A stretch of 64,000 nt of DNA from positions 62,001 to 126,000 of the forward strand of contig JACQZW010000039.1 of assembly GCA_016213675.1 (NCBI GenBank), read 5' to 3'. The DNA is from Acidobacteriota bacterium. Its GTDB lineage: Bacteria > Acidobacteriota > Thermoanaerobaculia > Thermoanaerobaculales > Thermoanaerobaculaceae. Numbering within the stretch: position 1 is the first letter of the stretch; each line of letters opens with the position of its first letter. This document shows positions 10,193 to 18,496 of the stretch, one piece after another. Under the pieces are notes generated by a model, which did not search any database, had not been told where the DNA came from, and saw nothing but the letters and a program-made list of their open reading frames with translations. Both the position numbers and the translations under genes were made by a program.

Positions 10193-10627
10193 GTGACCTG
10201 TTACTACGTCTACATCATGACCAACCGCTCGGGAACGCTCTATGTCGGAGTGACGAACGACCTTGTCCGCCGTCTCCACGAGCACCGTGAAGGCAAGCAC
10301 CCTGGGTTCACGGCCCGCTACAAGGTGAACGAGCTCGTGTACTACGAGACGACGGCGAACGTTGCTGCAGCCATCGCTCGCGAGAAAGAAATCAAGGGGT
10401 GGCGCCGCGCGAAGAAGCTCGCGCTCATCGCCTCGTTGAATCCGCACTGGGAAGATCTCAGCGAAGGCTGGTTCGAGGCAGTGGAGCCCTCCCCTTCGCT
10501 CCGCTCAGGGTTCGGGATGACAGACGGCCCCGAGATGGACTGCGGCGATGCAACTCGGGAACGGGGCGGCCTTGACGCTGGCTGCGCCCGTGCGGTAAAG
10601 TTCCCACCCCGGTTCGGCCGGGGTTAG
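10193..10627 (+). CDS. GIY-YIG nuclease family protein with repeat-derived C-terminus
   Basis: 144 residues. The GIY-YIG domain is at residues 3-85: CYYVYIMTNRSGTLYVGVT holds the two-part signature (YVYI and LYVGVT), then R26/R27 and a conserved Glu in YYETT. This is the small, single-domain UPF0213-like class, a predicted DNA endonuclease. An in-frame TGA at 10187 leaves GTG 10193 as the first possible start. Residues 99-111 (SPSLRSGFGMTD) are translated from the second copy of the palindromic repeat, and about 30 further residues of low complexity follow, so the true domain ends near residue 95. GC is lower than in the neighbours. Repeat copies lie on both sides, which suggests the gene and the repeat travel or act together. 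Confidence 0.8.
   Translation: MTCYYVYIMTNRSGTLYVGVTNDLVRRLHEHREGKHPGFTARYKVNELVYYETTANVAAAIAREKEIKGWRRAKKLALIASLNPHWEDLSEGWFEAVEPSPSLRSGFGMTDGPEMDCGDATRERGGLDAGCARAVKFPPRFGRG
10487..10523. repeat. REP-like repeat, copy 2 (right arm only)
   Basis: These 37 bases are identical to 10114-10150, in the same orientation, but the left half of the palindrome is missing. The copy lies inside the 3' part of the GIY-YIG gene and supplies its codons for SPSLRSGFGMT. Confidence 0.85.
10572..10600 (+). promoter_or_regulatory. Candidate sigma-70 promoter for the tRNA-Val genes
   Basis: TTGACG (10572-10577), a 17-base spacer and GTAAAG (10595-10600), about 100 bases upstream of the first tRNA and inside the 3' end of the GIY-YIG gene. 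A CCCCGG-loop-CCGGGG hairpin follows at 10607-10623, so part of the transcript may be terminated or processed there. Confidence 0.45.
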
Positions 10628-10701
10628 TTCTTTGGCAGCTTCGGGACGAGGACGGGCTCAAAGCTCCTCTTGGGAGGACGCCCGTCGGCAGCCCGCGGAG
10701 C

Positions 10702-10779
10702 AGGCGCGTAGCTCAGCTTGGTTAGAGCGCTACCTTGACACGGTAGAGGTCAGCGGTTCGAGTCCGCTCGCGCCTACCA
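10702..10779 (+). tRNA. tRNA-Val (anticodon GAC)
   Basis: A full cloverleaf: acceptor AGGCGCG/CGCGCCT, D-arm GCTC/GAGC, anticodon stem CTACC/GGTAG with loop TTGACAC (GAC, reading GUC/GUU), T-arm AGCGG-TTCGAGT-CCGCT. CCA is encoded (10777-10779). First of two tandem valine tRNAs. Confidence 0.97.
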
Positions 10780-10800
10780 TTTCGGCTCCGCTCGCGATGA

Positions 10801-10876
10801 AGGCGCGTAGCTCAATTGGTAGAGCGCATCCCTCACACGGATGAGGTCTGCGGTTCGAGCCCGCACGCGCCTACCA
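10801..10876 (+). tRNA. tRNA-Val (anticodon CAC)
   Basis: A full cloverleaf with the same acceptor sequence as the tRNA 21 bases upstream. Anticodon stem CATCC/GGATG, loop CTCACAC (CAC, reading GUG), T-arm TGCGG-TTCGAGC-CCGCA, encoded CCA. GTG and GTC are the dominant valine codons in this GC-rich genome, which fits the pair. Confidence 0.97.
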
Positions 10877-10893
10877 CGCGCCTTTTCTTGGCT

Positions 10894-10923
10894 GCCGTCC
10901 CGTCTCTGCGGGGCGGCTTTTTT
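10894..10923 (+). terminator. Rho-independent terminator after the tRNA-Val pair
   Basis: GCCGTCCCG (10894-10902) pairs with CGGGGCGGC (10909-10917) with one G-T pair and a 6-base loop, followed by six T (10918-10923). It ends the tRNA transcript 38 bases before thrS and could also act on read-through into thrS. Confidence 0.85.
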
Positions 10924-10961
10924 GTTGTCTCCGGCCAGGAGCGGTCGGGGAGGCGAGGACG

Positions 10962-12908
10962 ATGACGGAGCAGCACATCACACTGACGTTGCCGGACGGG
11001 AGCCGGCGCGAGCTCCCGGCGGGCACCACGCCGCTGGAGGTCGCGGGCGCCATCGGCGAGCGTCTGGCCCGGGCGGCGGTCGCTGGCATGCTCGACGGCG
11101 TGATCGTCGACCTGCGCGCGCCGCTCGAGCGCTCGGGCGCGTTCCGCGTCCTGACGGCCCGGGACGCCGAAGCCGGCGTGGTCATCCGCCACTCGGCCGA
11201 GCACGTGTTGGCCGACGCCGTCGAGCGGCTGTTCCCCGGCACCATCATCGACGCCGGCCGCCAGGACCACGCCGAGAAGTTCCAGTACGACTTTCGCTTC
11301 CCCCGCGGGTTCACGCCCGAGGACCTCGAGCGGATCGAGCAGGAGATGGCCCGCATCGTCAAGGAGGGTCGTCCCTTCGAGCGTACGGCGGTGACCCGCG
11401 AGCAGGCCGCCGAGGTGTTCAAGGCGCGCGGCGAGGAGATCAAGCTCGTCCGCCTCGCCGACATCCCCGACGGCGAGATGATCACGCTCTTCCGCCACGG
11501 CGAGTTCGTCGACCTGTGCCGCGGGCCGCACGTGCAGCGCACCGACCAGATCGGCGCCTTCAAGCTGATCGAGACCTCCGGCGCCTACTTCAAGGGCGAC
11601 GAGCGCAACGAGATGCTGCAGCGCGTCTACGGCACGGCCTTCGCCACCAAGGACGAGCTCGCCGCCTACTTCGCGAAGATCGAGGAGGCCCGCCGCCGCG
11701 ACCACCGCCGGCTCGGCAAGGACCTCGACCTCTTCTCGTTTTCCCCGCTCGCCCCGGCCTCGCCGTTCTTCCACCCGCGCGGCGCCGTCGTCTACAACGA
11801 GCTGGTCGCCCTCATGCGCTTCCTGTACAAGGAGTTCGGCTACAAGGAAGTGGTCACGCCGCAGCTCTTCGACGTCGAGCTGTGGAAGCGCTCCGGGCAC
11901 TACGAGGCGTACCGCGAGAACATGTTCTTCTCGGACGTGGACGAGCGCGAGTTCTCCCTGAAGCCGATGAACTGCCCGTCCCACTGCGTCCTCTACGCGA
12001 CCCACGCGCACTCCTACCGGGAGCTGCCGCTGCGTATCGCCGACTTCGGCCGGCTGCACCGCTACGAGCGTTCCGGCGTGGTCCAGGGGTTGACGCGGGT
12101 GCGGTCGTTCTGCCAGGACGACGCGCACATCTTCTGCCTGCCGTCGCAGATCGGCGCCGAGATCGCCTCGCTGTTCGACCTCATGTTCCGCGTCTACGAG
12201 ACCTTCGGCTTCTCGCAGCCGGGCATCTACCTGTCGACCAAGCCCGAGAAGGCGATCGGTGACCCGGCGTTGTGGGATCAGGCCGAGGCGACCCTGCGGC
12301 AGTGCCTCGAGGCGCGCGGCGTGCCGTTCACCGTCAACGCCGGCGACGGCGCCTTCTACGGCCCGAAGATCGACTTCGTGGTCCACGACGCGATCGGCCG
12401 CGAGTGGCAGCTCGGCACCATCCAGCTCGACTTCAACCTGCCGCAGCGCTTCGAGCTGACCTACGTCGCCGAGGACGGCACCGAGCAGCGTCCGGTGATG
12501 ATCCACCGCGCGGTGCTCGGCTCGCTGGAGCGCTTCTTCGGCGTGATGCTCGAGCACTTCGCCGGCGACCTGCCGGTGTGGTTGGCGCCGGAGCAGGCGC
12601 GGGTCCTGCCGGTGTCGGACAAGTTCCTCGACGCGGCCCGGGCCCTGCGCGGCAGCCTGGTCGCCGCAGGGCTGCGCGTCGAGGTCGACGAGCGCAACGA
12701 GAAGCTCGGCGCCAAGATCCGCGACGGCGAGATGGGGAAGATCCCCGTGCTCCTCATCGTCGGCGCGCGCGAGGCCGAGGCCGGCGGCGCCAGCGTGCGG
12801 GTCCGGCACCGCGGCGACCTCGGCTCGCGCACCGCGGCGCAGATCACGACCGTCATGACCACGACCGCGCAGTCGCGGTCGCTCGATCCGTGGCCGGAGG
12901 GTGCATGA
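10962..12908 (+). CDS. thrS: Threonyl-tRNA synthetase
   Basis: 648 residues, the usual bacterial length. Domain order: TGS (1-65), the editing/SAD domain with the zinc-binding HSAEH near residue 75 and the later HGEF-x-D-x-CRGPH, the class II catalytic core (GAVVYNELV motif 1, [21 protein letters not shown] motif 2 with NCPSHC upstream, [19 protein letters not shown] motif 3), and the anticodon-binding domain from about 545. It charges tRNA-Thr in the cytoplasm. GGGGAGG (10949-10955) precedes the ATG. First gene of the thrS-rpmI-rplT-pheS-pheT group. Confidence 0.97.
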   Translation: MTEQHITLTLPDGSRRELPAGTTPLEVAGAIGERLARAAVAGMLDGVIVDLRAPLERSGAFRVLTARDAEAGVVIRHSAEHVLADAVERLFPGTIIDAGRQDHAEKFQYDFRFPRGFTPEDLERIEQEMARIVKEGRPFERTAVTREQAAEVFKARGEEIKLVRLADIPDGEMITLFRHGEFVDLCRGPHVQRTDQIGAFKLIETSGAYFKGDERNEMLQRVYGTAFATKDELAAYFAKIEEARRRDHRRLGKDLDLFSFSPLAPASPFFHPRGAVVYNELVALMRFLYKEFGYKEVVTPQLFDVELWKRSGHYEAYRENMFFSDVDEREFSLKPMNCPSHCVLYATHAHSYRELPLRIADFGRLHRYERSGVVQGLTRVRSFCQDDAHIFCLPSQIGAEIASLFDLMFRVYETFGFSQPGIYLSTKPEKAIGDPALWDQAEATLRQCLEARGVPFTVNAGDGAFYGPKIDFVVHDAIGREWQLGTIQLDFNLPQRFELTYVAEDGTEQRPVMIHRAVLGSLERFFGVMLEHFAGDLPVWLAPEQARVLPVSDKFLDAARALRGSLVAAGLRVEVDERNEKLGAKIRDGEMGKIPVLLIVGAREAEAGGASVRVRHRGDLGSRTAAQITTVMTTTAQSRSLDPWPEGA

Positions 12909-12926
12909 CCCTCCGGCTTTTTCTTT
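12893..12926 (+). terminator. Terminator/attenuator between thrS and rpmI
   Basis: A perfect 10-bp stem GCCGGAGGGT (12893-12902) / ACCCTCCGGC (12908-12917) with a 5-base loop and a TTTTTCTTT tail; the stem overlaps the thrS stop codon. In many bacteria rpmI-rplT expression is controlled by L20 binding to the leader, so this site may act as an attenuator rather than a plain stop. A further small hairpin, CCCCCA (12937-12942)/TGGGGG (12955-12960), lies before rpmI. Confidence 0.75.
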
Positions 12927-12984
12927 CGACTCTCGACCCCCAACCGGGTGTGGGTGGGGGAGAACAGTTGCCAAGGAGGCATTG

Positions 12985-13185
12985 ATGCCCAAGCTCAAGA
13001 CGTTGCGTGCGGCGGCCAAGCGCTTCAAGAAGACCGGTTCCGGCAAGTTCAAGCGGGGCCACGCCTATCACCGGCACATCCTGACCAAGAAGACCTCGAC
13101 CCGGAAGCGTCACCTGGGCGACTCGGCCATCGTCAAGCCGGCCGATGCGAAGAACGTGGAGCGCATGCTCCCGTACGCGAAGTAG
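12985..13185 (+). CDS. rpmI: Ribosomal protein bL35
   Basis: 66 residues, starting [20 protein letters not shown] and containing the family pattern [22 protein letters not shown], highly basic. It is a component of the 50S subunit. A strong AAGGAGG lies just upstream of ATG 12985. It is followed after nine bases by rplT, as in nearly all bacteria. The gene normally preceding it, infC, is not present between thrS and rpmI. Confidence 0.96.
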   Translation: MPKLKTLRAAAKRFKKTGSGKFKRGHAYHRHILTKKTSTRKRHLGDSAIVKPADAKNVERMLPYAK

Positions 13186-13194
13186 GAGGCGGTC

Positions 13195-13560
13195 ATGCGT
13201 ATCAAGAGGGGTTCCAACCGCGTTTCGCGCCGCAAGAAGGTCCTCAAGATCTCCAAGGGCTACTTCCTGACGCGTCGCAATGCGTACCGGATGGCCAAGC
13301 TGCAGGTCGAGCGCTCGCTGCAGTTCGCCTACCGCGATCGCCGCACCCGCAAGCGCACGATGCGCTCGCTGTGGATCATCCGCATCAACGCGGCGGCCCG
13401 GACGTTCGAGATCTCGTACTCCCAGCTCATCGCCGGGCTCAAGGCGGCCGGGAGCGAGCTCGACCGCAAGGCGCTCGCCGACATGGCGGTGCGCGACACC
13501 GAGGCGTTCGGCGAGATCGTCAAGCTGGCCAAGAAGGGCCTCGCCTCCAAGACCGCCTGA
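13195..13560 (+). CDS. rplT: Ribosomal protein bL20
   Basis: 121 residues. A basic N-terminal extension (MRIKRGSNRVSRRKKVLKISKG) is followed by the globular domain with the AYRDRRTRKRTMRSLWIIRINAA pattern. L20 binds 23S rRNA early in 50S assembly and in many species represses its own operon by binding the leader. AGGAGG precedes the ATG. pheS follows after five bases. Confidence 0.97.
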   Translation: MRIKRGSNRVSRRKKVLKISKGYFLTRRNAYRMAKLQVERSLQFAYRDRRTRKRTMRSLWIIRINAAARTFEISYSQLIAGLKAAGSELDRKALADMAVRDTEAFGEIVKLAKKGLASKTA

Positions 13561-13565
13561 CGGCC

Positions 13566-14597
13566 ATGGGCACGGCGGAGCTGGAGCGGGTCCGGGAGGA
13601 GTTCCTCGCGGCGCTCAGGAGCGCCGGGAACGACCCCGACGGGGTGGAGGCGGTACGTGTCCGCTTCGCCGGGCGCCGCTCCGGGCTGCTGCGCGACCTC
13701 GAGGAGCGGCTCAAGGTCCTGCCGAAGGAGGAGAAGCCAGCCTTCGGCAAGGCGCTCAACGAGCTCAAGCGGTTCGTCGGTGAGCGCCTCGACGCGGCGC
13801 AGTCGGCGGCGGCCGAGGCGGCCCGGGTGGCAGAGGCGTTCGACGTCACCCTGCCCGGTCGCCGGCCGGAGACGGGCAGCCTGCACCCCGTGACCCTGGT
13901 GCGCCGGGAGGTCGAGGAGATCTTCCTGCGCATGGGCTACTCGGTGGCCGACGGCCCCGAGGTCGAGGACGACTGGCACAACTTCGAGGCGCTCAACATC
14001 CCGCCCGACCATCCGGCGCGCGACACCCAGGACACCTTCTACCTCGAGGGCGGCCTGCTCCTCCGCACCCACACCTCGCCGGTGCAGGTGCGCAGCATGG
14101 AGTCGACGAAGCCGCCGATCCGCCTGATCATCCCGGGCCGCGTCTACCGGCGCGACTCGGACCTCCGCCACTCGCCGATGTTCCACCAGGTCGAGGGGCT
14201 CGTCGTCGACGAGGGGATCACCTTCGCGAACCTCAAGGCGACCCTCGAGGCGTTCGTCCACGTGCTCTTCGACCCGGCGCTCGCGGTGCGCTTCCGGCCG
14301 AGCTACTTCCCCTTCACCGAGCCGTCGGCCGAGGTCGACATCACCTGCATCTTCTGCCGCGGCAAGGGGTGCCAGGTGTGCTCGCAGTCGGGCTGGATCG
14401 AGATCCTCGGCGCCGGCATGGTCGACCCGCGAGTGTTCCGGGCGTGCGGCATCGACGAGACGCGCTACACCGGGTTCGCCTTCGGGTGCGGCCTCGACCG
14501 CGTGGCGATGCTCAAGTACGGCATCCCCGACCTGCGACTCCTGTTCTCGGGCGACGAACGCATGCTGCGCCAGTTCCCGGCGGGGGTGGCGCGATGA
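13566..14597 (+). CDS. pheS: Phenylalanyl-tRNA synthetase alpha subunit
   Basis: 343 residues. An N-terminal coiled-coil (1-85, ELERVREEFLAALRSAG...) that contacts tRNA is followed by the class II catalytic domain: HPVTLVRREVEEIFLRMGYSV, DTFYL, LLRTHTSPVQVRSM, RVYRRDSDLRHSPMFHQVEG (motif 2) and GFAFGCGLDRVAMLKYGI (motif 3). It forms the alpha2beta2 enzyme with PheT. ATG 13566 lies five bases after rplT. A CxxC-type insert (IFCRGKGCQVC) near residue 262 is typical of part of the family. Confidence 0.96.
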   Translation: MGTAELERVREEFLAALRSAGNDPDGVEAVRVRFAGRRSGLLRDLEERLKVLPKEEKPAFGKALNELKRFVGERLDAAQSAAAEAARVAEAFDVTLPGRRPETGSLHPVTLVRREVEEIFLRMGYSVADGPEVEDDWHNFEALNIPPDHPARDTQDTFYLEGGLLLRTHTSPVQVRSMESTKPPIRLIIPGRVYRRDSDLRHSPMFHQVEGLVVDEGITFANLKATLEAFVHVLFDPALAVRFRPSYFPFTEPSAEVDITCIFCRGKGCQVCSQSGWIEILGAGMVDPRVFRACGIDETRYTGFAFGCGLDRVAMLKYGIPDLRLLFSGDERMLRQFPAGVAR

Positions 14598-16633
14598 AAC
14601 TGCTGCTGTCGTGGGTGTGCGAGCACCTCGAAGGCGCTCGCGCAGCCGACGTCATCGCGGAGCGCCTCACCGCCGCTGGCCTCAACGTGGAGACCCGCGA
14701 GAAGGCTGGCGACGACGAGCTGTGGGACGTCGACGTCACGACCAACCGGCCCGACGCGATGAACCACCGCGGGCTGGCCCGCGAGGCGGCGACGGCGGGC
14801 TGCGGCACGCTCGAGGCGCTCGCGCCGGTCGTCCCGGAGGGCCCGGCGGGGGTCGCGGAGCTCGGCAAGGTCACGGTCGTCGACTCGGCCGGCTGCCCGC
14901 GGTACTGCGCCCGGGTCATCCGCGGCGTGACGATCGGCCCGTCGCCGGCGTGGCTCGCCGAGCGGCTCGAGCGGTGCGGCATTCGCCCGATCAACAACGT
15001 CGTCGACGCGACCAACTACGTCCTCCTCGACCTCGGCCAGCCGCTCCACGCCTTCGACCTCGACCTGCTGGCGGGCCGGGAGATCGTCGTGCGGCGGGCC
15101 GCCGCCGGCGAGCGCTTCACGACCCTGGACGGCGTCGAGCGGGTACTCGTCGCCGCCGACCTGGTCATCGCCGACCGCGACCGCGCCGTCGCGCTGGCCG
15201 GGGTGATGGGCGGCGCCAACAGCGAGATCTCAGGGAGGACCCGCGACGTGCTGCTCGAGTCGGCCTGCTTCGAGCCGCTCTCGATCCGCCGCACCGCGCG
15301 CCGGCTCGGCCTGTCCACCGAGGCGTCGTTCCGCTTCGAGCGTGGCGCCGACCCGGCCATGGCGCGGACTGCGGCCGACGTCGCCGCCGCGCTGATCCGG
15401 CAGCTCGCCGGCGGCGAGATCGCCGCCGGGGTGCTCGACTCCGCGCCGGTGCTCGCCGCGCCGCGGACCATCTCGCTGTCGCTGGCGCGCCTGTCCGCCT
15501 TCGCCGGGTGCCCGATCCCGCGCGAGCGGGCGCTCGCGATCCTCGCCGCCCTCGAGCTCGAGCCTCGGGGCGACGGCGACGAGATCGCCTGCACGGTCCC
15601 CACCTTCCGCATCGATCTCGAGCTGGCGGAGGACGTCTACGAGGAGGTCCTGCGTCACTTCGGCTACGACAACATCCCGTCGCTGCTGCCGGCGTCGACG
15701 GCCGCGCCAGGCCGGCGCCTCGGGTCGTGGCCGCTCACCGAGAGGGCCCGCGAGGCGATCACCGCCGCCGGCCTGGCGGAGACCTGCTCCTACGCGTTCG
15801 TCGCGGAGTCGGCCGAGGCGGCGACCGCGGCCTCGCCGCTCGCGGATCGCGGCGCCACCCTGCGCCTGTCGAACCCGCTGTCGGCACGTCTCGCCGTGAT
15901 GCGCCGGTCGGTGCTCGCGGGGCTCCTCGAGGCGGCGGCCGGGAACCTCCGCCGCGGGGCCGAGCGGGTCGCGCTCGCCGAGGTCGGCCGGGTGTACTTC
16001 GCCGACGGCGCCGCCGCCCGCGAGGAAGAGCGGCTGGCGGTGGCGCTGGCCGGCCGGACCGGGGCGTGGGACGACTCGCGCGAGACCGACTTCCTCGACC
16101 TCAAGGGCGTCGTCGAGACCGTGCTGGGGCACCTCGGCGTGGCCGGCGCGACCTGGACGCCGGGGCACGACGCGGTGCTCGAGCCGGGATTCGCGGCCCG
16201 CGTGACGGTCGCAGGCCGGGTCGTGGCGGTCGCCGGACGGCTCGCCGGCGCCGTCGCCGACAGCTTCGAGGTCCCGGCGCCGCTGTGGGTCGCCGAGATC
16301 GACCTCTCCTGCGCGGCCCGCGAGGTGGTGCCGAGCTTCCGGCCGCTCCCGCGCTTCCCGGCGGTGGTCGCCGACCTCACCGTCCGGCACAAGGTCGCGC
16401 TGCCCTACGAGCGGCTCGACGCGGCCGTCAGGGGTGCGGCGCCGGAGTGGCTCGAGGAGGTCGTGCCGGTGGTGCGGTACCGCGGCGAGGGCGTCGGCGC
16501 CGACGAGGTGAAGACCACGCTGCGGCTGGTCTACCGGCACGGCGAGCGCTCGCTCACCCAGGACGAGGTCAACGCCGCACACTTCGCGCTGATGGACGCG
16601 CTCACGCGCGACCTCGGTGTCAGCTTCACGTAG
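14594..16633 (+). CDS. pheT: Phenylalanyl-tRNA synthetase beta subunit, short form
   Basis: 679 residues against about 795 for E. coli PheT. The N-terminal 40 residues (MKLLLSWVCEHLEG...) run directly into the WDVDVTTNRPDAMNHRGLARE segment, so the inserted EMAP-II/OB tRNA-binding domain (B2) is absent. The B3/B4 editing region (CARVIRGVTIGPSPAWLAERL, NNVVDATNYVLLDLGQPLHAFD), the B5 and catalytic-like domains and the C-terminal ferredoxin-fold anticodon-binding domain (FPAVVADLTVRHKV) are present. The start ATG overlaps the pheS stop by four bases (ATGA), so translation is coupled. Confidence 0.95.
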   Translation: MKLLLSWVCEHLEGARAADVIAERLTAAGLNVETREKAGDDELWDVDVTTNRPDAMNHRGLAREAATAGCGTLEALAPVVPEGPAGVAELGKVTVVDSAGCPRYCARVIRGVTIGPSPAWLAERLERCGIRPINNVVDATNYVLLDLGQPLHAFDLDLLAGREIVVRRAAAGERFTTLDGVERVLVAADLVIADRDRAVALAGVMGGANSEISGRTRDVLLESACFEPLSIRRTARRLGLSTEASFRFERGADPAMARTAADVAAALIRQLAGGEIAAGVLDSAPVLAAPRTISLSLARLSAFAGCPIPRERALAILAALELEPRGDGDEIACTVPTFRIDLELAEDVYEEVLRHFGYDNIPSLLPASTAAPGRRLGSWPLTERAREAITAAGLAETCSYAFVAESAEAATAASPLADRGATLRLSNPLSARLAVMRRSVLAGLLEAAAGNLRRGAERVALAEVGRVYFADGAAAREEERLAVALAGRTGAWDDSRETDFLDLKGVVETVLGHLGVAGATWTPGHDAVLEPGFAARVTVAGRVVAVAGRLAGAVADSFEVPAPLWVAEIDLSCAAREVVPSFRPLPRFPAVVADLTVRHKVALPYERLDAAVRGAAPEWLEEVVPVVRYRGEGVGADEVKTTLRLVYRHGERSLTQDEVNAAHFALMDALTRDLGVSFT

Positions 16634-16648
16634 GGAGAGGAGTCGACC

Positions 16649-16876
16649 ATGGACGTGTTCGAGACCCTGGAATCCCGAGTCGGACGCCTGATCGAGGCGT
16701 ACAAGGCGCTGCAGGGCCGGGTCGCCGAGCTCGAGACGGCCAACCGCGCGCTCAAGGTCGGGGACGAGACGGTCGACGAGCTGCGCGAACGGATTTCCCA
16801 CCTCGAGGCGGAGCGCGACGAGGTCCGCACCCGCCTGGAGAGGGTCCTCGAGAACCTCGCTGCGCTGGAGATCTGA
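16649..16876 (+). CDS. zapB: ZapB-like coiled-coil division protein
   Basis: 75 residues that are almost entirely heptad coiled-coil (VFETLESRVGRLIEAYKALQGRVAELE...). GGAGAGGAG precedes the ATG. Small coiled-coil proteins annotated as ZapB commonly follow pheT in Acidobacteriota- and Deltaproteobacteria-like genomes and sit next to zapA, where they help organise FtsZ. Here zapA is 13 kb away at 30107. The call rests on length, coiled-coil and context; sequence conservation in this family is too low to be sure. Confidence 0.6.
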   Translation: MDVFETLESRVGRLIEAYKALQGRVAELETANRALKVGDETVDELRERISHLEAERDEVRTRLERVLENLAALEI

Positions 16877-16901
16877 TCCCCGCCCGCCCACCCGGTGTGG
16901 G

Positions 16902-16957
16902 GCTTGAGGCTCGAGACCTGAGGTCAATTAGTAGGAGCGGCCGCCCGCCGGGCGGCC
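16902..16957. repeat. Heptamer-type repeat plus GC hairpin
   Basis: GGCTTGA-GGCTCGA-GACCTGA-GGTC (16905-16929) is a degenerate run of seven-base units. It is followed by a perfect hairpin GGCCGCCC (16939-16946) / GGGCGGCC (16950-16957) with a weak GGTTTCGT tail that may end the pheT-zapB transcript. A related run in the opposite orientation lies at 18447-18478, beyond the aminotransferase gene. Confidence 0.5.
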
Positions 16958-17064
16958 GGTTTCGTGTCCGCCGTGCCTCTGGACGGATGGGGTCGAACCG
17001 GCTATAAGTCCCCGACACCGAGGGCCAGACAGGTTCGAGCACGCACCTCGTGGGGGAGGCGACG

Positions 17065-18384
17065 ATGAGCGAGCACGGCGGCATGTTGGCGCACGACGAC
17101 CGGCCTGCGTTGGTGGTCAGGGACGCGGAGCTGGCGGGCGTCGATCCCAGCCCGTCCACCATGTGCACGATCCCGGGCAGCCGCATGTTCGAGATCCGCG
17201 ACGCGCTCGCGGTCTACCGCAAGGCCGACCCGTCGGGCGAGATGTTCGACGCCAGCCAGGGGGACGGCGGAGCCAGCCTGCCGGGGGTCGGCGCCGAGCT
17301 CCTCGATGCCGCCCACGAGCTGCAGAAGGCGCACGGCAGTGCCTACGACCAGCCCTTCGGCACCGATTTGTTTCGCCGGGCGATGGTCGAGGAGTACTGG
17401 AAGCTCGACGCGGGGACCGGTTGGGGAGCGGAGAACGTGCTGGCCTGCCAGGGGGGTCGCGATGCCTTGCTCAAGGCGTACGACGCGATGAGCTTCCTGG
17501 GTACCGGCCGGCGCGGCGACTTCGTGGTCACCAGCCGGGTCCCGTGGATCTCCTACAACTGGGGGCCGTACGCCGTCGGCGCCAACGTCATGCTCGCCCC
17601 CGGTCGCGAGGCCGACGGCTGGGCGCTGACGCCGGAGGGGATCGCGGCCTGCGTCGAGCTCGCCGGCCGCACCGGGTGGCGGCGGGTGTGCGGGCTGGTC
17701 ATCACCAACCCCGACAACCCGACCGGTCGCACCCAGCCGCTCGAGCGGCAGGTCGAGCTGACCAGGGCGGCGCTCGCCGCTGGGGTCCCGTTCGTGCTCC
17801 TCGACTGGATCTACCACTGGGTCTCCGACGAAGGGCCGACGGACCTCAACGCGTTCCTGCTCGCGCTGTCGCCGGCCGAGCGTGAGCGCTGCATCGTCCT
17901 CGACGGGATCACCAAGTCGCTCGGCGCGTCGAACGTGCGGAACGCCCATCTGCTGGCGGCGAAGCCGGTCGTCAAGTTCATGCAGAACCGCGCGTCGCAC
18001 GGCGTGATCCCGTCGTTCCACTCGCAGGCCGTCGCGATTGCCGCCACCCGCATGCCGTTCGCGCGCGCCTGCGCCGGCATCGTCGGCCCGACCGGCGAGA
18101 GCCGGAAGGTCCTGCGCGCCTTCGTCGCCGAGAAGGGGCTGCGCGCGATCCTCGGCCAGGGCTACTACGCCTTCATCGAGGTCGGACCGTGGATGGACCG
18201 CGCCGGGATGCGCGACTCGGCGGCGATCGGCTCCCACCTCGCCGAGCGGTTCGGTCTGGCGGTCGTGCCGGGGGTGTACTTCTCCGACTTCGGGGCGCGC
18301 TGGATCCGCTTCTCCTACGCGCTGCCGCCGGCGACCGCCGCCCGGGCCGCGGCCCGGCTGTGGGACGCGCTCGAGGCGCTGTGA
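17065..18384 (+). CDS. PLP-dependent aminotransferase, class I/II
   Basis: 439 residues of fold type I. The NPDNPTGRT loop lies near residue 215, and the Schiff-base lysine in LDGITKSLGASN near residue 280. The C-terminal small domain has WIRFSYALP, which contains the substrate-carboxylate Arg. GGGGGAGG precedes ATG 17065. The substrate is not evident. The next gene encodes a fused ligase/M20 peptidase, and the two are separated only by a 112-base repeat-rich spacer, so they may act in one pathway. A TATAAG (17004-17009) upstream may be the -10 of its promoter. It is flanked on both sides by inverted heptamer-type repeats. Confidence 0.85.
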   Translation: MSEHGGMLAHDDRPALVVRDAELAGVDPSPSTMCTIPGSRMFEIRDALAVYRKADPSGEMFDASQGDGGASLPGVGAELLDAAHELQKAHGSAYDQPFGTDLFRRAMVEEYWKLDAGTGWGAENVLACQGGRDALLKAYDAMSFLGTGRRGDFVVTSRVPWISYNWGPYAVGANVMLAPGREADGWALTPEGIAACVELAGRTGWRRVCGLVITNPDNPTGRTQPLERQVELTRAALAAGVPFVLLDWIYHWVSDEGPTDLNAFLLALSPAERERCIVLDGITKSLGASNVRNAHLLAAKPVVKFMQNRASHGVIPSFHSQAVAIAATRMPFARACAGIVGPTGESRKVLRAFVAEKGLRAILGQGYYAFIEVGPWMDRAGMRDSAAIGSHLAERFGLAVVPGVYFSDFGARWIRFSYALPPATAARAAARLWDALEAL

Positions 18385-18480
18385 GGTTTGGGATCCAGAG
18401 TCCAGGGTCGGGGGTCCGGAACGGCACGGGTGCGAGCGTGGTCCTAAGTCAAGCCTCAGGTCCCAAGCCCCAAGCCCGGG
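18385..18480. repeat. Heptamer-type degenerate repeats
   Basis: Two runs of seven-base units: GGATCCA-GAGTCCA-GGGTCGG-GGGTCCG (18391-18418), and on the other strand GGGCTTG-GGGCTTG-GGACCTG-AGGCTTG (18447-18478). Together they fill the whole spacer between the aminotransferase and the ligase/peptidase gene. The second run is the inverse of the one at 16905. Confidence 0.55.
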
Positions 18481-18496
18481 CGGGCGGGTGGTGGGA

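Noticed and set aside
10607..10634. Terminator after the GIY-YIG gene
   Set aside because: CCCCGG-TTCGG-CCGGGG is a good stem, but it overlaps the coding end and the T tract is broken (TTAGTTCTTT); it may equally be part of the tRNA promoter leader, so it is not listed as a terminator.
4904..13052. Very long open frames on the minus strand opposite pilY1 and thrS
   Set aside because: They mirror the plus-strand genes in a GC-rich genome: their translations are Arg/Gly/Ala-rich low-complexity with no domains, and the plus-strand genes have recognisable families.
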